Source of the DNA: an uncultured Clostridia bacterium
Lineage (GTDB): Bacteria; Bacillota; Limnochordia; Darwinibacteriales; DTU012
DNA: 64,000 nt
Assembly: GCA_900019385.1 (NCBI GenBank)
Contig: FIZJ01000011.1
Location: 68,006 to 132,005, forward strand
Direction: 5' to 3'
This document shows positions 38,226 through 48,312 of this stretch, piece after piece; the stretch's first letter is position 1; the number at the start of each line of letters is the position of its first letter. A program made the translations under genes and the position numbers. The notes below the pieces were generated by a model, which searched no databases, was not told the DNA's origin, and was given only the letters and a program-made list of their open reading frames with translations.

Positions 38226-38256
38226 AAGAGGGACGTGCTGACGTCCCTCTTTTTTA
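38226..38256 (+). terminator. Terminator after the ABC ATPase gene
   Basis: AAGAGGGACGT / ACGTCCCTCTT stem with a GCTG loop followed by a T run. Confidence 0.88.
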
Positions 38257-38294
38257 TTCCACTAGCATATTCCCTCTTGGCCCGCTGCCTGCGG

Positions 38295-38996
38295 TTACCG
38301 GCCGAACCGGTCCAGAATCTGCTGAAACTGGGCCCCGTAATGCACGGATTGGATGAACATGGCGAGATAAGCGCTGCGCACCGGATCGGCTTCGTATCTC
38401 AGCTCGTTGATCAGCTGCCGCTCCAGTTCCTGGACAGTGTGGGCGGACTCCGCCAGGCCTTCCAGTTCTGTCTCCGCCTTTGCGAGAGCCTCACCGTCGT
38501 TTTGCTGTTCATAGATCAAACAGAGTTGATTAAGATACAGCATCCGCCAGAGCGAGTCAAAGAGCCTTACCCCTCTCTGCAGGACCTCTTCTGCCTGTGG
38601 ATATTTTTTCATAAAAGTGAGTACCCTACCAGTTAGGTAATAAAGCTCTGGATTTGGCGGCAATTGGCAGTCAAGGTCATTGTTAGTCAGCAGGGAATTT
38701 GTTAACTGCTCTAGAAATATAACCGTAGGTGTTTTCGGCAGCTGTGCCAAATATTGTTTGCAGACATCCGGTTGGAGAATCGACGCTTTGGCTTTGGCCA
38801 AGGTAGTTTGGTCGCCGACCAGTTCGGCGACGGTTGTGTCAAGCTTGTTGGCGATCTGGGAAAGTGTTTGGAGTGATGGCAGGATGCGGCCGCGCTCGAT
38901 CTGACTGACATAGCTTCGGGTCCAATTGCCCTTGGCCAAGGCTTCCTGGCTTAGTCTCATTTTTTTTCGCCGCAGTCGGATATTGTCGCCGATCAT
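38295..38996 (-). CDS. XRE-family regulator with TPR-like C-terminus
   Basis: This 233-residue protein has an N-terminal HTH_3 domain (IGDNIRLRRKKMRLSQEALA ... SYVSQIERGRILPSLQTL, about 2-58). A helical C-terminal region resembles tetratricopeptide repeats (PELYYLTGRVLTFMKKYPQAEEVLQRG). This layout is shared with peptide-sensing Rgg/PlcR-like regulators, but no signal peptide gene is visible nearby. ATG 38996 is preferred because AAGAAGGTG lies 6-14 bases upstream. It is divergent from mazEF and faces the ABC ATPase gene. Confidence 0.85.
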   Translation of the reverse strand: MIGDNIRLRRKKMRLSQEALAKGNWTRSYVSQIERGRILPSLQTLSQIANKLDTTVAELVGDQTTLAKAKASILQPDVCKQYLAQLPKTPTVIFLEQLTNSLLTNNDLDCQLPPNPELYYLTGRVLTFMKKYPQAEEVLQRGVRLFDSLWRMLYLNQLCLIYEQQNDGEALAKAETELEGLAESAHTVQELERQLINELRYEADPVRSAYLAMFIQSVHYGAQFQQILDRFGR

Positions 38997-39118
38997 ATCA
39001 AACACCTTCTTTTTAAAAATTGCCTGATCCCACAAGCATGGAAATATGAATCAGCGCTATCTATATATTACCATATTTCGTGGATGAGTTCAATTTTTCT
39101 GTAAAGAGGTGAGCGGTC

Positions 39119-39388
39119 GTGGCTCAAAACAAGCGCATCGTGGTCTCTGTGCCAAACAAGCTGCTGCAGGAAGTAGACCGTGTCGTGCAGGAAGGAAACG
39201 GCAACAGGAGCCAGTTTATCCGGGAAGCGGTACAGATGTACATCCTGCACAGGAAACGCTCCGTGCTGCGGGAACAGCTGAAGAAGGGCTATCAAGCCAT
39301 GGCGGGCCTGAACCTGCTGCTGGCTGAGGAAGGAAGCGACGAACAGCTGCTCGACTATTACGAAAGACAGTTGGCGGAGGCGGAATAA
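39119..39388 (+). CDS. mazE: MazE/NdoAI-type antitoxin, ribbon-helix-helix
   Basis: This 89-residue protein has an RHH DNA-binding N-terminus ([20 protein letters not shown] ... [15 protein letters not shown]). An acidic C-terminal tail normally wraps the toxin. GTG 39119 follows AGAGGTGAG. The stop lies one base before the toxin start. The pair is chromosomal and similar to NdoAI/NdoA of Bacillus. Confidence 0.92.
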   Translation: MAQNKRIVVSVPNKLLQEVDRVVQEGNGNRSQFIREAVQMYILHRKRSVLREQLKKGYQAMAGLNLLLAEEGSDEQLLDYYERQLAEAE

Positions 39389-39389
39389 T

Positions 39390-39746
39390 GTGCAAGAACC
39401 GATAAGGCGTGGGGATATTTTCTATGCCAACCTCAATCCGGTGATTGGCTCGGAACAGGGTGGTGTGCGGCCTGTCTTGATTATCCAGAACAATATCGGC
39501 AACAAATACAGTCCCACCACGATAATCGCGGCGATCACATCCAAGATCAAAAAAGCCAAGCTGCCGACACATGTGGAATTGTCGGCGGCCGAGTTCAACC
39601 TGGAAAAAGATTCGGTTATTCTGCTGGAGCAGCTGCGGACCATTGACAAACGGCGCTTGAAGGAAAAAATAGCGCACCTGGACGATGAGATTATGAGCGA
39701 AATCGACCGGGCTTTGATGATCAGCCTCGGTTTGGTCGATTTGTAA
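39390..39746 (+). CDS. mazF: MazF/NdoA-type endoribonuclease toxin
   Basis: This 118-residue PemK/MazF-family mRNA interferase has [29 protein letters not shown] at the N-terminus (catalytic Arg region) and the [15 protein letters not shown] and [10 protein letters not shown] segments conserved in NdoA. It cleaves single-stranded mRNA at a short U-rich pentamer in Bacillus; the specificity here is not known. It starts with GTG 39390 and ends at a terminator hairpin. Confidence 0.95.
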   Translation: MQEPIRRGDIFYANLNPVIGSEQGGVRPVLIIQNNIGNKYSPTTIIAAITSKIKKAKLPTHVELSAAEFNLEKDSVILLEQLRTIDKRRLKEKIAHLDDEIMSEIDRALMISLGLVDL

Positions 39747-39748
39747 GG

Positions 39749-39773
39749 CACTCACTTCGCTGAGTGTTTTTCT
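39749..39773 (+). terminator. Terminator after mazF
   Basis: CACTCA / TGAGTG stem with a CTTCGC loop followed by TTTTTCTTTTT. The 6-bp stem is short but has a good T tract. Confidence 0.7.
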
Positions 39774-39792
39774 TTTTGAGGGAGGTGCGGTA

Positions 39793-40500
39793 GTGAATCC
39801 GCTGATTGGCATCACCTGCAGCCATGACTGGACAGAACCGCAGCGGTTCTTCGTCAACACAGCCTATGTCCGGGCTGTGGCCGCTGCCGGCGGGATCCCG
39901 ATCCTAGTCCCTTACCAGGAGGAGGCGGGGTTAGAACACATTTTGAGCCGGATAGACGGACTTTTGGTCACGGGCGGTGTTGATCTCGACGCGAAATATT
40001 TTGATCAAGCACTGCATCCAAAAAGTGGTATAATTGATCCTTGGCGGGATCAGCTGGATCTGTTCATGATCCGGGGTGCCTTGGCCAGGCAACTGCCGAT
40101 TTTGGCTATCTGCCGCGGCTGCCAGGTTTTGAATGTGGCCTGCGGCGGCAGCCTGATCCAGGATATCGAGAGCCATTACCAAAATCCGCTCAAGCACCGG
40201 CAGGAAGCGCCCAGGTGGTATCCCACCCATCCTGTCGCTGTCGCCCCCGGCAGCTTGCTGGCGGATATTTACGGGACTGCCTCTCTCTGGGTCAATTCAT
40301 TCCACCATCAGGCGTTGGATCGGATCGCTCCCGGATTCCGGGTTACAGCGTCAGCAGCTGACGGAGTGGTGGAAGCCATTGAGAGTACCGACGGCAGGTT
40401 TGTCCTGGGGGTACAGTGGCACCCTGAGTTGATGATTGATCATGATCCCGGTGTGGGCAGCTTGTTTGCCCATTTCACAGCAGCAGCGAGAGAGCGCTGA
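39793..40500 (+). CDS. Gamma-glutamyl-gamma-aminobutyrate hydrolase family protein (class I GATase, C26)
   Basis: This 235-residue protein has the Peptidase C26 pattern: GIPILVPYQEE, DGLLVTGGVDLD, the nucleophile Cys in LAICRGCQVLNVACGG, VNSFHHQALD, and the His-Glu pair in GVQWHPELM. PuuD-like enzymes cleave gamma-glutamyl amide bonds, and the substrate here is unknown. The start is GTG 39793 with GGGAGGTG upstream. The next gene is an asparaginase-family protein, so the two may act on related amides. Confidence 0.9.
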   Translation: MNPLIGITCSHDWTEPQRFFVNTAYVRAVAAAGGIPILVPYQEEAGLEHILSRIDGLLVTGGVDLDAKYFDQALHPKSGIIDPWRDQLDLFMIRGALARQLPILAICRGCQVLNVACGGSLIQDIESHYQNPLKHRQEAPRWYPTHPVAVAPGSLLADIYGTASLWVNSFHHQALDRIAPGFRVTASAADGVVEAIESTDGRFVLGVQWHPELMIDHDPGVGSLFAHFTAAARER

Positions 40501-40526
40501 AGGCGCACCGGGAATGGGGGAAAATA

Positions 40527-41543
40527 ATGGCAAGCATTGTGGCAAAAGTATTCCGAGGTCAAATGGTGGAAAGTGTGCATTACGGGGATTGGGTGATCGT
40601 GGATCAAGCAGGCCGGATCATTGCCTGCCAAGGCGATCCACAGCTGAGGACTTATTTTCGTTCCGCCGCCAAACCAATCCAGGCCCTGCCCGTTGTGGAA
40701 CAGGGAGCAGCCGATCATTTCGGCTTCACCGACGCCGAACTGGCTGTCACCTGCGCATCCCACAGCGGTGAGCCGGAACACTTGGCGGCAGTCAGTTCCA
40801 TGCTGGCCAAGATGGGGCTGGATCACACAGCGCTTCAGTGTGGAATCCATCCGCCTAAAGATCCCAATCAGCAGCGGCTGTTGGCCGTTACCGGCGCCGA
40901 ACCGACTCAACTTCACAACAACTGCTCCGGCAAGCACGCAGGCATGCTGGCTTTATGCCTATACAACGGGTGGGACCGGGACAAATACACCGATCCGGAC
41001 CATCCCCTGCAGCGGCTGCTGATTTCCTACATCAGCGAGTTTTGCGGCACCCCGGCGGACAAAATATCCTTGGGAATTGACGGCTGCGGTGTGCCGGTGT
41101 ATGGGGTGTCCATAGCGGCAATGGCCCTGGCATGGGCCCGCCTGGCAGATCCCAGCCAGTTTGGGCAGCAGCGGATCCAGGCAGTCAAACGGATCATGGG
41201 CGCCATGAGCGGTTATCCCCGCCAGGTGGCAGGAACCAACCAGTTTTGCACGGACCTGATGATTGCCTTCCACCACCACGGCCTCGTGGCCAAATCGGGG
41301 GCTGAAGCCGTGTACTGCCTTGCCCTGCCGGATCGGGGCTGGGGCCTTGCTTTGAAGATCGCCGACGGCGGCAGCCGAGCGGTGGCCCCGGTGGTGCTTG
41401 CCATTTTGAGCCAACTGGGCTATAGTGGTGACAGAAATGTCTTGAGCCACTACCTTCCGGCAGTGATCAACAACCACCATCGACAGCCGGTGGGCGAGAT
41501 TGTGCCTGACTTGTCTGAAGCCATATTTGAGAGGGTTGTTTAG
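40527..41543 (+). CDS. Asparaginase family protein (Asparaginase_II, PF06089 type)
   Basis: This 338-residue cytosolic protein of the rhizobial-type L-asparaginase family has FRSAAKPIQALPVVEQGA, TCASHSGEPEH, the signature NNCSGKHAGMLALC near 130-143, DGCGVPVYGVS near 189 and KIADGGSRAVAPV near 278. It hydrolyses asparagine to aspartate and ammonia if active. The stop is immediately followed by the tsaE start at 41544, which suggests co-transcription with the t6A genes. Confidence 0.9.
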   Translation: MASIVAKVFRGQMVESVHYGDWVIVDQAGRIIACQGDPQLRTYFRSAAKPIQALPVVEQGAADHFGFTDAELAVTCASHSGEPEHLAAVSSMLAKMGLDHTALQCGIHPPKDPNQQRLLAVTGAEPTQLHNNCSGKHAGMLALCLYNGWDRDKYTDPDHPLQRLLISYISEFCGTPADKISLGIDGCGVPVYGVSIAAMALAWARLADPSQFGQQRIQAVKRIMGAMSGYPRQVAGTNQFCTDLMIAFHHHGLVAKSGAEAVYCLALPDRGWGLALKIADGGSRAVAPVVLAILSQLGYSGDRNVLSHYLPAVINNHHRQPVGEIVPDLSEAIFERVV

Positions 41544-42008
41544 ATGAAATACACCGCCGCATCACCCCGGGAGACAATGGAACTGGGCATAGCCTTGGCC
41601 AAGCTTCTGAGACCTGGGGATCTGATCAGCCTTGAGGGAGATCTAGGCGCTGGGAAGACACAGCTGGCCAAAGGAATCGGCGCCGGCCTGGGTATTGAGG
41701 AAAACACAATCACCAGCCCCAGCTTTACGCTGATCAACCAATACGAAGGCAGATATCCCCTGTACCATTTTGATGTCTATCGGATCGAACCGGTTGATCT
41801 CGAGGAGCTCGGTTACGAGGAGTTCTTCTTCGGTAAAGGCGTCTGCTTGGTGGAATGGGGTGATCGAGTCCGGGATTATCTGCCTGATGAATATCTGCAG
41901 ATTGTCATTCAGCAGGCAGGTGCCCAAAAGCGCGAACTGACTCTCACAGCCCATGGAGAGCGTTATCAAGAACTGTTATCCCAACTTAAAGTGGTGGTCC
42001 AGGCATGA
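41544..42008 (+). CDS. tsaE: tRNA t6A synthesis ATPase TsaE
   Basis: This 154-residue P-loop ATPase is required for the threonylcarbamoyl-adenosine modification at tRNA position 37. Walker A is LEGDLGAGKTQLAKGIG (about 32-48). The family segments SPSFTLINQYEG and LYHFDVYRI, and GVCLVEWGDRV near 108, are present. It heads tsaE-tsaB-rimI-tsaD with a 4-base overlap to tsaB. Confidence 0.96.
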   Translation: MKYTAASPRETMELGIALAKLLRPGDLISLEGDLGAGKTQLAKGIGAGLGIEENTITSPSFTLINQYEGRYPLYHFDVYRIEPVDLEELGYEEFFFGKGVCLVEWGDRVRDYLPDEYLQIVIQQAGAQKRELTLTAHGERYQELLSQLKVVVQA

Positions 42009-42706
42009 ATATTCTGGGAATCGACACATCAGCAGCAATGGGCGGCGCCGCCATTGTCAGCGAGGATGGGCTCGCGGCGGAGTACACCCTTAAGATCCAC
42101 AACGGCCATTCCGAGCGGATCATTCCCGCAGTGGAACAGCTTCTCGCCGATTCCGGCCTGAAGCTGGAGGATATGGCGGCTTTCGCGGTGGTTACCGGCC
42201 CCGGGTCGTTCACCGGGATTAGAGTGGGGCTGGCAACCATCAAAGGCTTTGCCTACAGCCTGGGCAAACCAATCATACCTGTGACGGCCATAGAGGCCTT
42301 GGCCTGGCAGTTTCAAAACTTTCCCCACCTGATCTGCCCGATCATCGACGCCCGGCGCCGTGAAGTCTTCACACAGCTGTTCCGGGGCGGCATGCCGGTT
42401 CAAGCAGCGGTCAACTGTAAACTGAGCGATCTCCTTAGGGATCTGGCGGCTGTTGATGAGCCGATCTTGTTTGTGGGCCAAGGTGCGCTGGATTTTCAGG
42501 AAGACCTGGCTCAGCTGCCGCAGGCTGTTTTCCCCACCAGCGAACAGATTGGGCTTAGGCCGGGCAGTGTCGCCGGTTTAGGCCTGAACCGGCTGCGGCA
42601 GGGAGCGGGGCAAACCTGGTACGAAGTGCTGCCGTTTTACATGCGCAAAAGCAGCGCCGAATACCAATTCGACGCGGTGGAGAGTAAACATGAAGCTGGA
42701 GAATGA
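42005..42706 (+). CDS. tsaB: tRNA t6A synthesis protein TsaB
   Basis: This 233-residue ASKHA-fold partner of TsaD has LGIDTSAAMGGAAIV at the N-terminus, HSERIIPAVEQLL near 35 and VVTGPGSFTGIRVGLATIKGFAY near 62-84, all family hallmarks. TsaB dimerises with TsaD and recruits TsaE. It overlaps tsaE by 4 bases and rimI by 17 bases. Confidence 0.95.
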   Translation: MNILGIDTSAAMGGAAIVSEDGLAAEYTLKIHNGHSERIIPAVEQLLADSGLKLEDMAAFAVVTGPGSFTGIRVGLATIKGFAYSLGKPIIPVTAIEALAWQFQNFPHLICPIIDARRREVFTQLFRGGMPVQAAVNCKLSDLLRDLAAVDEPILFVGQGALDFQEDLAQLPQAVFPTSEQIGLRPGSVAGLGLNRLRQGAGQTWYEVLPFYMRKSSAEYQFDAVESKHEAGE

Positions 42707-43214
42707 ACGAATCCCCGACCAGTTCAAAATCGATGTCATGACTGTGAACGACATCCCCGGCGTCCAGGTGATTGAAAGATATTCGTTCCCCACACCCTGG
42801 TCGATGCGGGCTTTTGTTTCAGAGATAACGGAGAACGACTGCGCCCACTACCTGGTGATGCGCCGGGGCAGGCAGGTTGTCGGTTATGTAGGCATGTGGC
42901 TCATCATCGATGAAGGCCACATCACCAACATCGCCGTGCATCCCGCCTGGCGCCGCAGAGGCATCGGCACTAGGCTGCTCAACGCCATCGCGGCCCACGC
43001 CTATAGGCTCGGCGCCCGCAGGATGACCCTGGAAGTGCGCCGCTCCAACCATCAGGCCCAGGCGCTGTATCACAAACTGGGCTACACAGTTGCCGGCGTC
43101 AGGCCCAGATACTACTTGGACAACGGCGAAGACGCACTGATTATGTGGAAGGAATTGAACAGCGATGACTGCCAAGCCATTTCTGACATTGGGAATAGAG
43201 ACGAGCTGCGATGA
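42690..43214 (+). CDS. rimI: Ribosomal protein alanine acetyltransferase RimI family (GNAT)
   Basis: This 174-residue GNAT protein has the acetyl-CoA loop HPAWRRRGIGTRLLNAI (about 88-104), the FPTPWSMRAF N-terminal segment typical of RimI, and ARRMTLEVRRSNHQAQALYHKLGY toward the end. RimI acetylates the N-terminus of ribosomal protein S18 in E. coli. Location between tsaB and tsaD is standard. The C-terminus overlaps tsaD by 50 bases, longer than usual. Confidence 0.93.
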   Translation: MKLENERIPDQFKIDVMTVNDIPGVQVIERYSFPTPWSMRAFVSEITENDCAHYLVMRRGRQVVGYVGMWLIIDEGHITNIAVHPAWRRRGIGTRLLNAIAAHAYRLGARRMTLEVRRSNHQAQALYHKLGYTVAGVRPRYYLDNGEDALIMWKELNSDDCQAISDIGNRDELR

Positions 43215-44184
43215 AACAGCCGCGGCGGTGATTGCCGGCGGGACCCGGATTCTCTCGAACATTGTCACGTCTCAGGTGGATCTGCACCAGCGTTTCGGCG
43301 GTGTAGTCCCGGAGATCGCCGCCCGCAAACATATAGAGGCGATCTTTCCTGTCATTGACAAGGCCCTTAAGGACGCAGGCGCCGCCGCGGCCGACATTGA
43401 TCTGATCGCCGTGACACACGGGCCGGGATTGATCGGCGCCCTGCTGGTCGGGCTTCAAGCAGCGAAAGCACTGGCTTTTGCCTTGGGCAAACCATTGATC
43501 GGGATCAATCATGTCGAAGGGCACATCTATGCCAATGTGCTGGCCCATCCCGGGCTTGAGCCGCCCTTTGTCTGCCTCACCGCGTCCGGAGGCCATACTG
43601 ATCTGCTGTACGTGCCTGAGTTCGGCCGCTATGAACTGTTGGGCCGCACCAGGGATGATGCGGCAGGGGAAGCTTTCGACAAAATCGCCAGGGTGTTGGG
43701 CCTGCCATACCCGGGAGGCCCCCAGATCAGCCGGCTCGCTGAGACAGGGGACCGGGAAGCGATCAGTTTCCCCCGGGGCCTGAGCGGTGAAGACACCTTT
43801 GATTTCAGCTTCAGCGGGTTGAAGACTTTCGCCCTGTACTACATCAATAACGCCCGGCAAAGCGGGGAAGAGATCAACCTTCCTGATTTCGCCGCCAGTT
43901 TCCAGTGGGCGATTGTGGATGTCTTGGCGACGAGGCTAATCCGAGCCGCCCAGTTTAAAAAAACCAGGCAAGTGGTCCTCTCCGGCGGTGTTTCCGCCAA
44001 CCAGAGCCTGCGCAGGGAGGTGGCCGCGTTGGCCGAGCCCTTGGGGATTTCCGTCTACTTTCCTCCGCTGGATTTATGCACCGATAACGCGGCGATGATC
44101 GCCAGCGCCGGGTACTTCAAGCACCAGGCGGGCTGCTCCCACAGTTGGGATCTTAATGCCGTCCCCAATCTGCGTTTGATTTAG
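43165..44184 (+). CDS. tsaD: tRNA N6-adenosine threonylcarbamoyltransferase TsaD
   Basis: This 339-residue catalytic subunit of t6A synthesis begins LTLGIETSCDETAAAV. It contains the iron-binding His pair in AARKHIEAIFPVI and GINHVEGHIYAN, the ASGGHTDLLYV and GRTRDDAAGEAFDK motifs, and GGVSANQSLRREV. It is complete and of normal length. It ends the t6A operon, and the groESL promoter lies about 100 bases downstream. Confidence 0.97.
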   Translation: MTAKPFLTLGIETSCDETAAAVIAGGTRILSNIVTSQVDLHQRFGGVVPEIAARKHIEAIFPVIDKALKDAGAAAADIDLIAVTHGPGLIGALLVGLQAAKALAFALGKPLIGINHVEGHIYANVLAHPGLEPPFVCLTASGGHTDLLYVPEFGRYELLGRTRDDAAGEAFDKIARVLGLPYPGGPQISRLAETGDREAISFPRGLSGEDTFDFSFSGLKTFALYYINNARQSGEEINLPDFAASFQWAIVDVLATRLIRAAQFKKTRQVVLSGGVSANQSLRREVAALAEPLGISVYFPPLDLCTDNAAMIASAGYFKHQAGCSHSWDLNAVPNLRLI

Positions 44185-44291
44185 GGTGCCGGATGCGGGA
44201 GCTAGAGGGAAGATGAGCGAGGAAAGCGAAGATAATCGGGAAAAGGTGGCAATAAATGCCGAAAACGTCATATTCTGGGCTGAAAAGATAT

Positions 44292-44320
44292 TTGCATTTA
44301 AAAAAGCGGTTTTATATCAT
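44292..44320 (+). promoter_or_regulatory. Promoter of groESL
   Basis: TTGCAT (44292-44297), 17 bases, TATCAT (44315-44320), immediately upstream of the CIRCE element. Confidence 0.82.
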
Positions 44321-44330
44321 TAGGTATAGG

Positions 44331-44357
44331 TTAGCACTCGCCTGTGTCGAGTGCTAA
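44331..44357 (+). promoter_or_regulatory. CIRCE element (HrcA operator)
   Basis: TTAGCACTC, 9 bases, GAGTGCTAA: a perfect match to the consensus inverted repeat bound by the heat-shock repressor HrcA. It overlaps the transcription start of groES. Confidence 0.98.
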
Positions 44358-44400
44358 CAAGTGTCAAAGAGCATGAGATCACAAAAGGAGGTACTCACAA

Positions 44401-44688
44401 ATGAATCTCAAACCATTAGGCGACCGAGTAATACTTAAAGTATTAGAGGCAGAAGAGAAAACAGCCAGCGGCATTTTCCTTCCGGACAACGCTAAGGAAA
44501 AGCCACAGCAGGGGAAGGTTCTGGCAGTTGGCCCCGGCAAGTACAACGACAAGGGTGAACTGATCAAGGTACAGGTGAAGGAAGGCGATGTGGTCATTTT
44601 CGCCAAATACGCCGGGACCGAAGTGAAGTACCAAGGTGAAGAATACTTGATTGTGAAAGAATCTGACTTACTGGCAGTAGTAGGATAA
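44401..44688 (+). CDS. groES: Co-chaperonin GroES
   Basis: This 95-residue heptameric lid of the GroEL chamber begins [20 protein letters not shown]. The mobile loop with [24 protein letters not shown] and the [15 protein letters not shown] strand are present. It lies 43 bases after CIRCE with AAAGGAGG upstream of the ATG, and is transcribed with groEL. Confidence 0.98.
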   Translation: MNLKPLGDRVILKVLEAEEKTASGIFLPDNAKEKPQQGKVLAVGPGKYNDKGELIKVQVKEGDVVIFAKYAGTEVKYQGEEYLIVKESDLLAVVG

Positions 44689-44707
44689 CATAACCAAAGG
44701 AAGGTGA

Positions 44708-46330
<1,623 letters not shown>

Positions 46331-46347
46331 GGATACGGCGGTTAAGT

Positions 46348-46384
46348 AAGGGGAATCCTGTCAAAGTCAGGATTCCCCTTTTTT
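46348..46384 (+). terminator. Terminator after groEL
   Basis: A 13-bp stem AAGGGGAATCCTG / CAGGATTCCCCTT with a 7-base loop and a T run. Confidence 0.92.
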
Positions 46385-46472
46385 CATGTTTATTCAGCCA
46401 TTTAAAGGAAATCATTGGTGGGCAGCGAATTATAGTAAGTTATAAACTTGAATGTGATTGGAGTGCACGTCG

Positions 46473-47030
46473 ATGGACCTGGATTCGGTACAGGAAGTTT
46501 TGCTGACAGAAGCGCAGATAGCGGAACGTGTGCGGCAGCTGGGCCAGGAGATTTCCAGAGATTATGAAGGGAAGGACCTGGTTGTGGTGGGGATTCTTAA
46601 AGGCGCCATCTGCTTTTTCTCAGACTTGATCCGGCAGGTGGAAATCCCGGTCAATATCGATTTCATGGCTGTATCCAGCTACGGCAGTTCCTCCCAGACA
46701 TCGGGAGTGGTGAAGATCCTCAAAGATCTGGATATGCCGATTGAAGGCCGCCACATACTGCTTGTGGAGGATATTGTAGACACGGGGCTGACCTTGAACT
46801 ACCTGAAGACCAACCTCCTCTCCCGGAACCCCGCCAGCCTCAAGGTCGCGGCGCTTTTGGACAAGCCGGAACGGAGGCAGATCGATATCCACGCGGATTA
46901 TTTGGGTTTCTCGATTCCCGACCATTTCGTGGTCGGATATGGGATCGATTACGCGGAGCAGTACCGATCCCTGCCCTATGTGGCGATTCTGGACCCTGCG
47001 GCTTACCAAAGCCAGGCCAAGGAGGAGTGA
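46473..47030 (+). CDS. hpt: Hypoxanthine phosphoribosyltransferase
   Basis: The 185-residue salvage enzyme converts hypoxanthine or guanine with PRPP to IMP or GMP. The PRPP-binding motif HILLVEDIVDTGLTLNYL (about 92-109) and VVGILKGAICFFSDLIRQ near 37 match the family. ATG 46473 with TGGAG upstream is preferred over TTG 46458. It is followed 9 bases later by guaA, forming a guanine-nucleotide pair at the head of the histidine operon. Confidence 0.95.
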   Translation: MDLDSVQEVLLTEAQIAERVRQLGQEISRDYEGKDLVVVGILKGAICFFSDLIRQVEIPVNIDFMAVSSYGSSSQTSGVVKILKDLDMPIEGRHILLVEDIVDTGLTLNYLKTNLLSRNPASLKVAALLDKPERRQIDIHADYLGFSIPDHFVVGYGIDYAEQYRSLPYVAILDPAAYQSQAKEE

Positions 47031-47039
47031 ACCTCTATT

Positions 47040-48302
47040 ATGGAGACCATTCTCGTCATTGATCTGGGCACCTATTTCAGCCAGGAAGCGGCTAGATTGG
47101 TGCGGGCCTTACGTGTCTACAGCGAAATTGTCCCGGGGACAGTCTCGGCTGCGGAGGTCAGAAAGAAAAACCCGATTGGAATCATCATCGCCGGCCCGTC
47201 TGAAACAGAAGGAAAACAGGGGCTGAGCCCGGATCCGGAGATCATGCGGCTGGGAATTCCTGTCCTGACACTGACAGAATCGCGGAAATCAGATGTGGAA
47301 GGCTTAAAGGAACAGCTTGTAGGCTTTTTGGACCAAGACTGCCGCGCAAGCCGCGACTGGACAATGGCGCAGTTTGTCAATGCCGCAGTGGAGGAGATCC
47401 GGTCACAAGTCGGCAGTAGGAAGCTTGTCTGCGGGTTGAGCGGCGGAATCGACTCGTCTGTTGCGGCACTGCTGGTCCACAAAGCCGTGGGCGATCAGCT
47501 GACCTGTATTTTTGTGGATCACGGTTTCATGCGCAAAAACGAGCCCCAGGAAGTGGTCGAAACCTTCAGCAGGTTCGGCATCAACCTGGTTGCCGTTGAC
47601 GCCGCTGATCGGTTTTTGGCCAAGGTCAAAGGCATCGCCGATCCGGAACAGAAGCGAAAGCTGATCGGTACGGAATTCATCAGGGTATTTGAGGAGGAAG
47701 CCCGCAAGCTCGGCACGGTGGACTTCCTGGTCCAGGGGACCATCTATCCTGACGTGATTGAAAGCGGGCTGGGACAGCACGCAGTGATCAAGTCCCATCA
47801 CAATGTGGGGGGCTTGCCTGATAATCTTGAGTTTGAGCTTGTCGAACCAGTGCGGCAGCTGTTCAAAGATGAAGTGAGGGAAGCGGCCCGGGTACTGGGG
47901 CTGCCTGAGTCCATCATTGAACGCCATCCGTTCCCTGGCCCGGGGCTGGCGGTGCGGGTGATCGGTGAAATCACCGCCGAAAAACTGGCGGTATTAAGGG
48001 AAGCGGATGCCATCTTCATTGAAGAGCTAAAGCAATCCGGCTGGTACCGGAAAGTGTGGCAGGCCTTTGCCGTCTTGACAGGCACAAAAACTGTAGGGAT
48101 CAGAACGGGCGGCCGCACCTACGATTATGCCGTTGCCCTCAGGGCAGTCCACAGCACCGACGCCATGACCGCCCAGTGGGCGAAACTTCCGTATGAGCTG
48201 CTGGAACAGGTCAGCGCCAGAATCCTCTCCGAGGTGGAAGGTATCAACCGTGTGGTATACGATATCAGTGCCAAGCCGCCGGCAACTATCGAGTGGGAAT
48301 AG
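47040..48302 (+). CDS. guaA: GMP synthetase with truncated, catalytically dead glutaminase domain
   Basis: The 420 residues compare with about 510-520 usually. The synthetase part is intact: the PP-loop [14 protein letters not shown] (about 132-145), [24 protein letters not shown] and the C-terminal dimerisation domain ending [18 protein letters not shown]. The N-terminal class I glutaminase domain begins normally ([20 protein letters not shown]) and reaches [13 protein letters not shown]. It then jumps to a short helix and [15 protein letters not shown], losing the nucleophile-elbow Cys and the His-Glu pair. The enzyme should still make GMP from XMP, but with free ammonia or a separate glutaminase. 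Frame and flanks are intact. Confidence 0.93.
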   Translation: METILVIDLGTYFSQEAARLVRALRVYSEIVPGTVSAAEVRKKNPIGIIIAGPSETEGKQGLSPDPEIMRLGIPVLTLTESRKSDVEGLKEQLVGFLDQDCRASRDWTMAQFVNAAVEEIRSQVGSRKLVCGLSGGIDSSVAALLVHKAVGDQLTCIFVDHGFMRKNEPQEVVETFSRFGINLVAVDAADRFLAKVKGIADPEQKRKLIGTEFIRVFEEEARKLGTVDFLVQGTIYPDVIESGLGQHAVIKSHHNVGGLPDNLEFELVEPVRQLFKDEVREAARVLGLPESIIERHPFPGPGLAVRVIGEITAEKLAVLREADAIFIEELKQSGWYRKVWQAFAVLTGTKTVGIRTGGRTYDYAVALRAVHSTDAMTAQWAKLPYELLEQVSARILSEVEGINRVVYDISAKPPATIEWE

Positions 48303-48312
48303 GTGATTGGGA

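Noticed and set aside
38295-39746. XRE regulator plus mazEF as a new defence island
   Set aside because: The pair is an ordinary NdoAI/NdoA system and the regulator is divergent with no effector gene beside it; no other defence genes are near.
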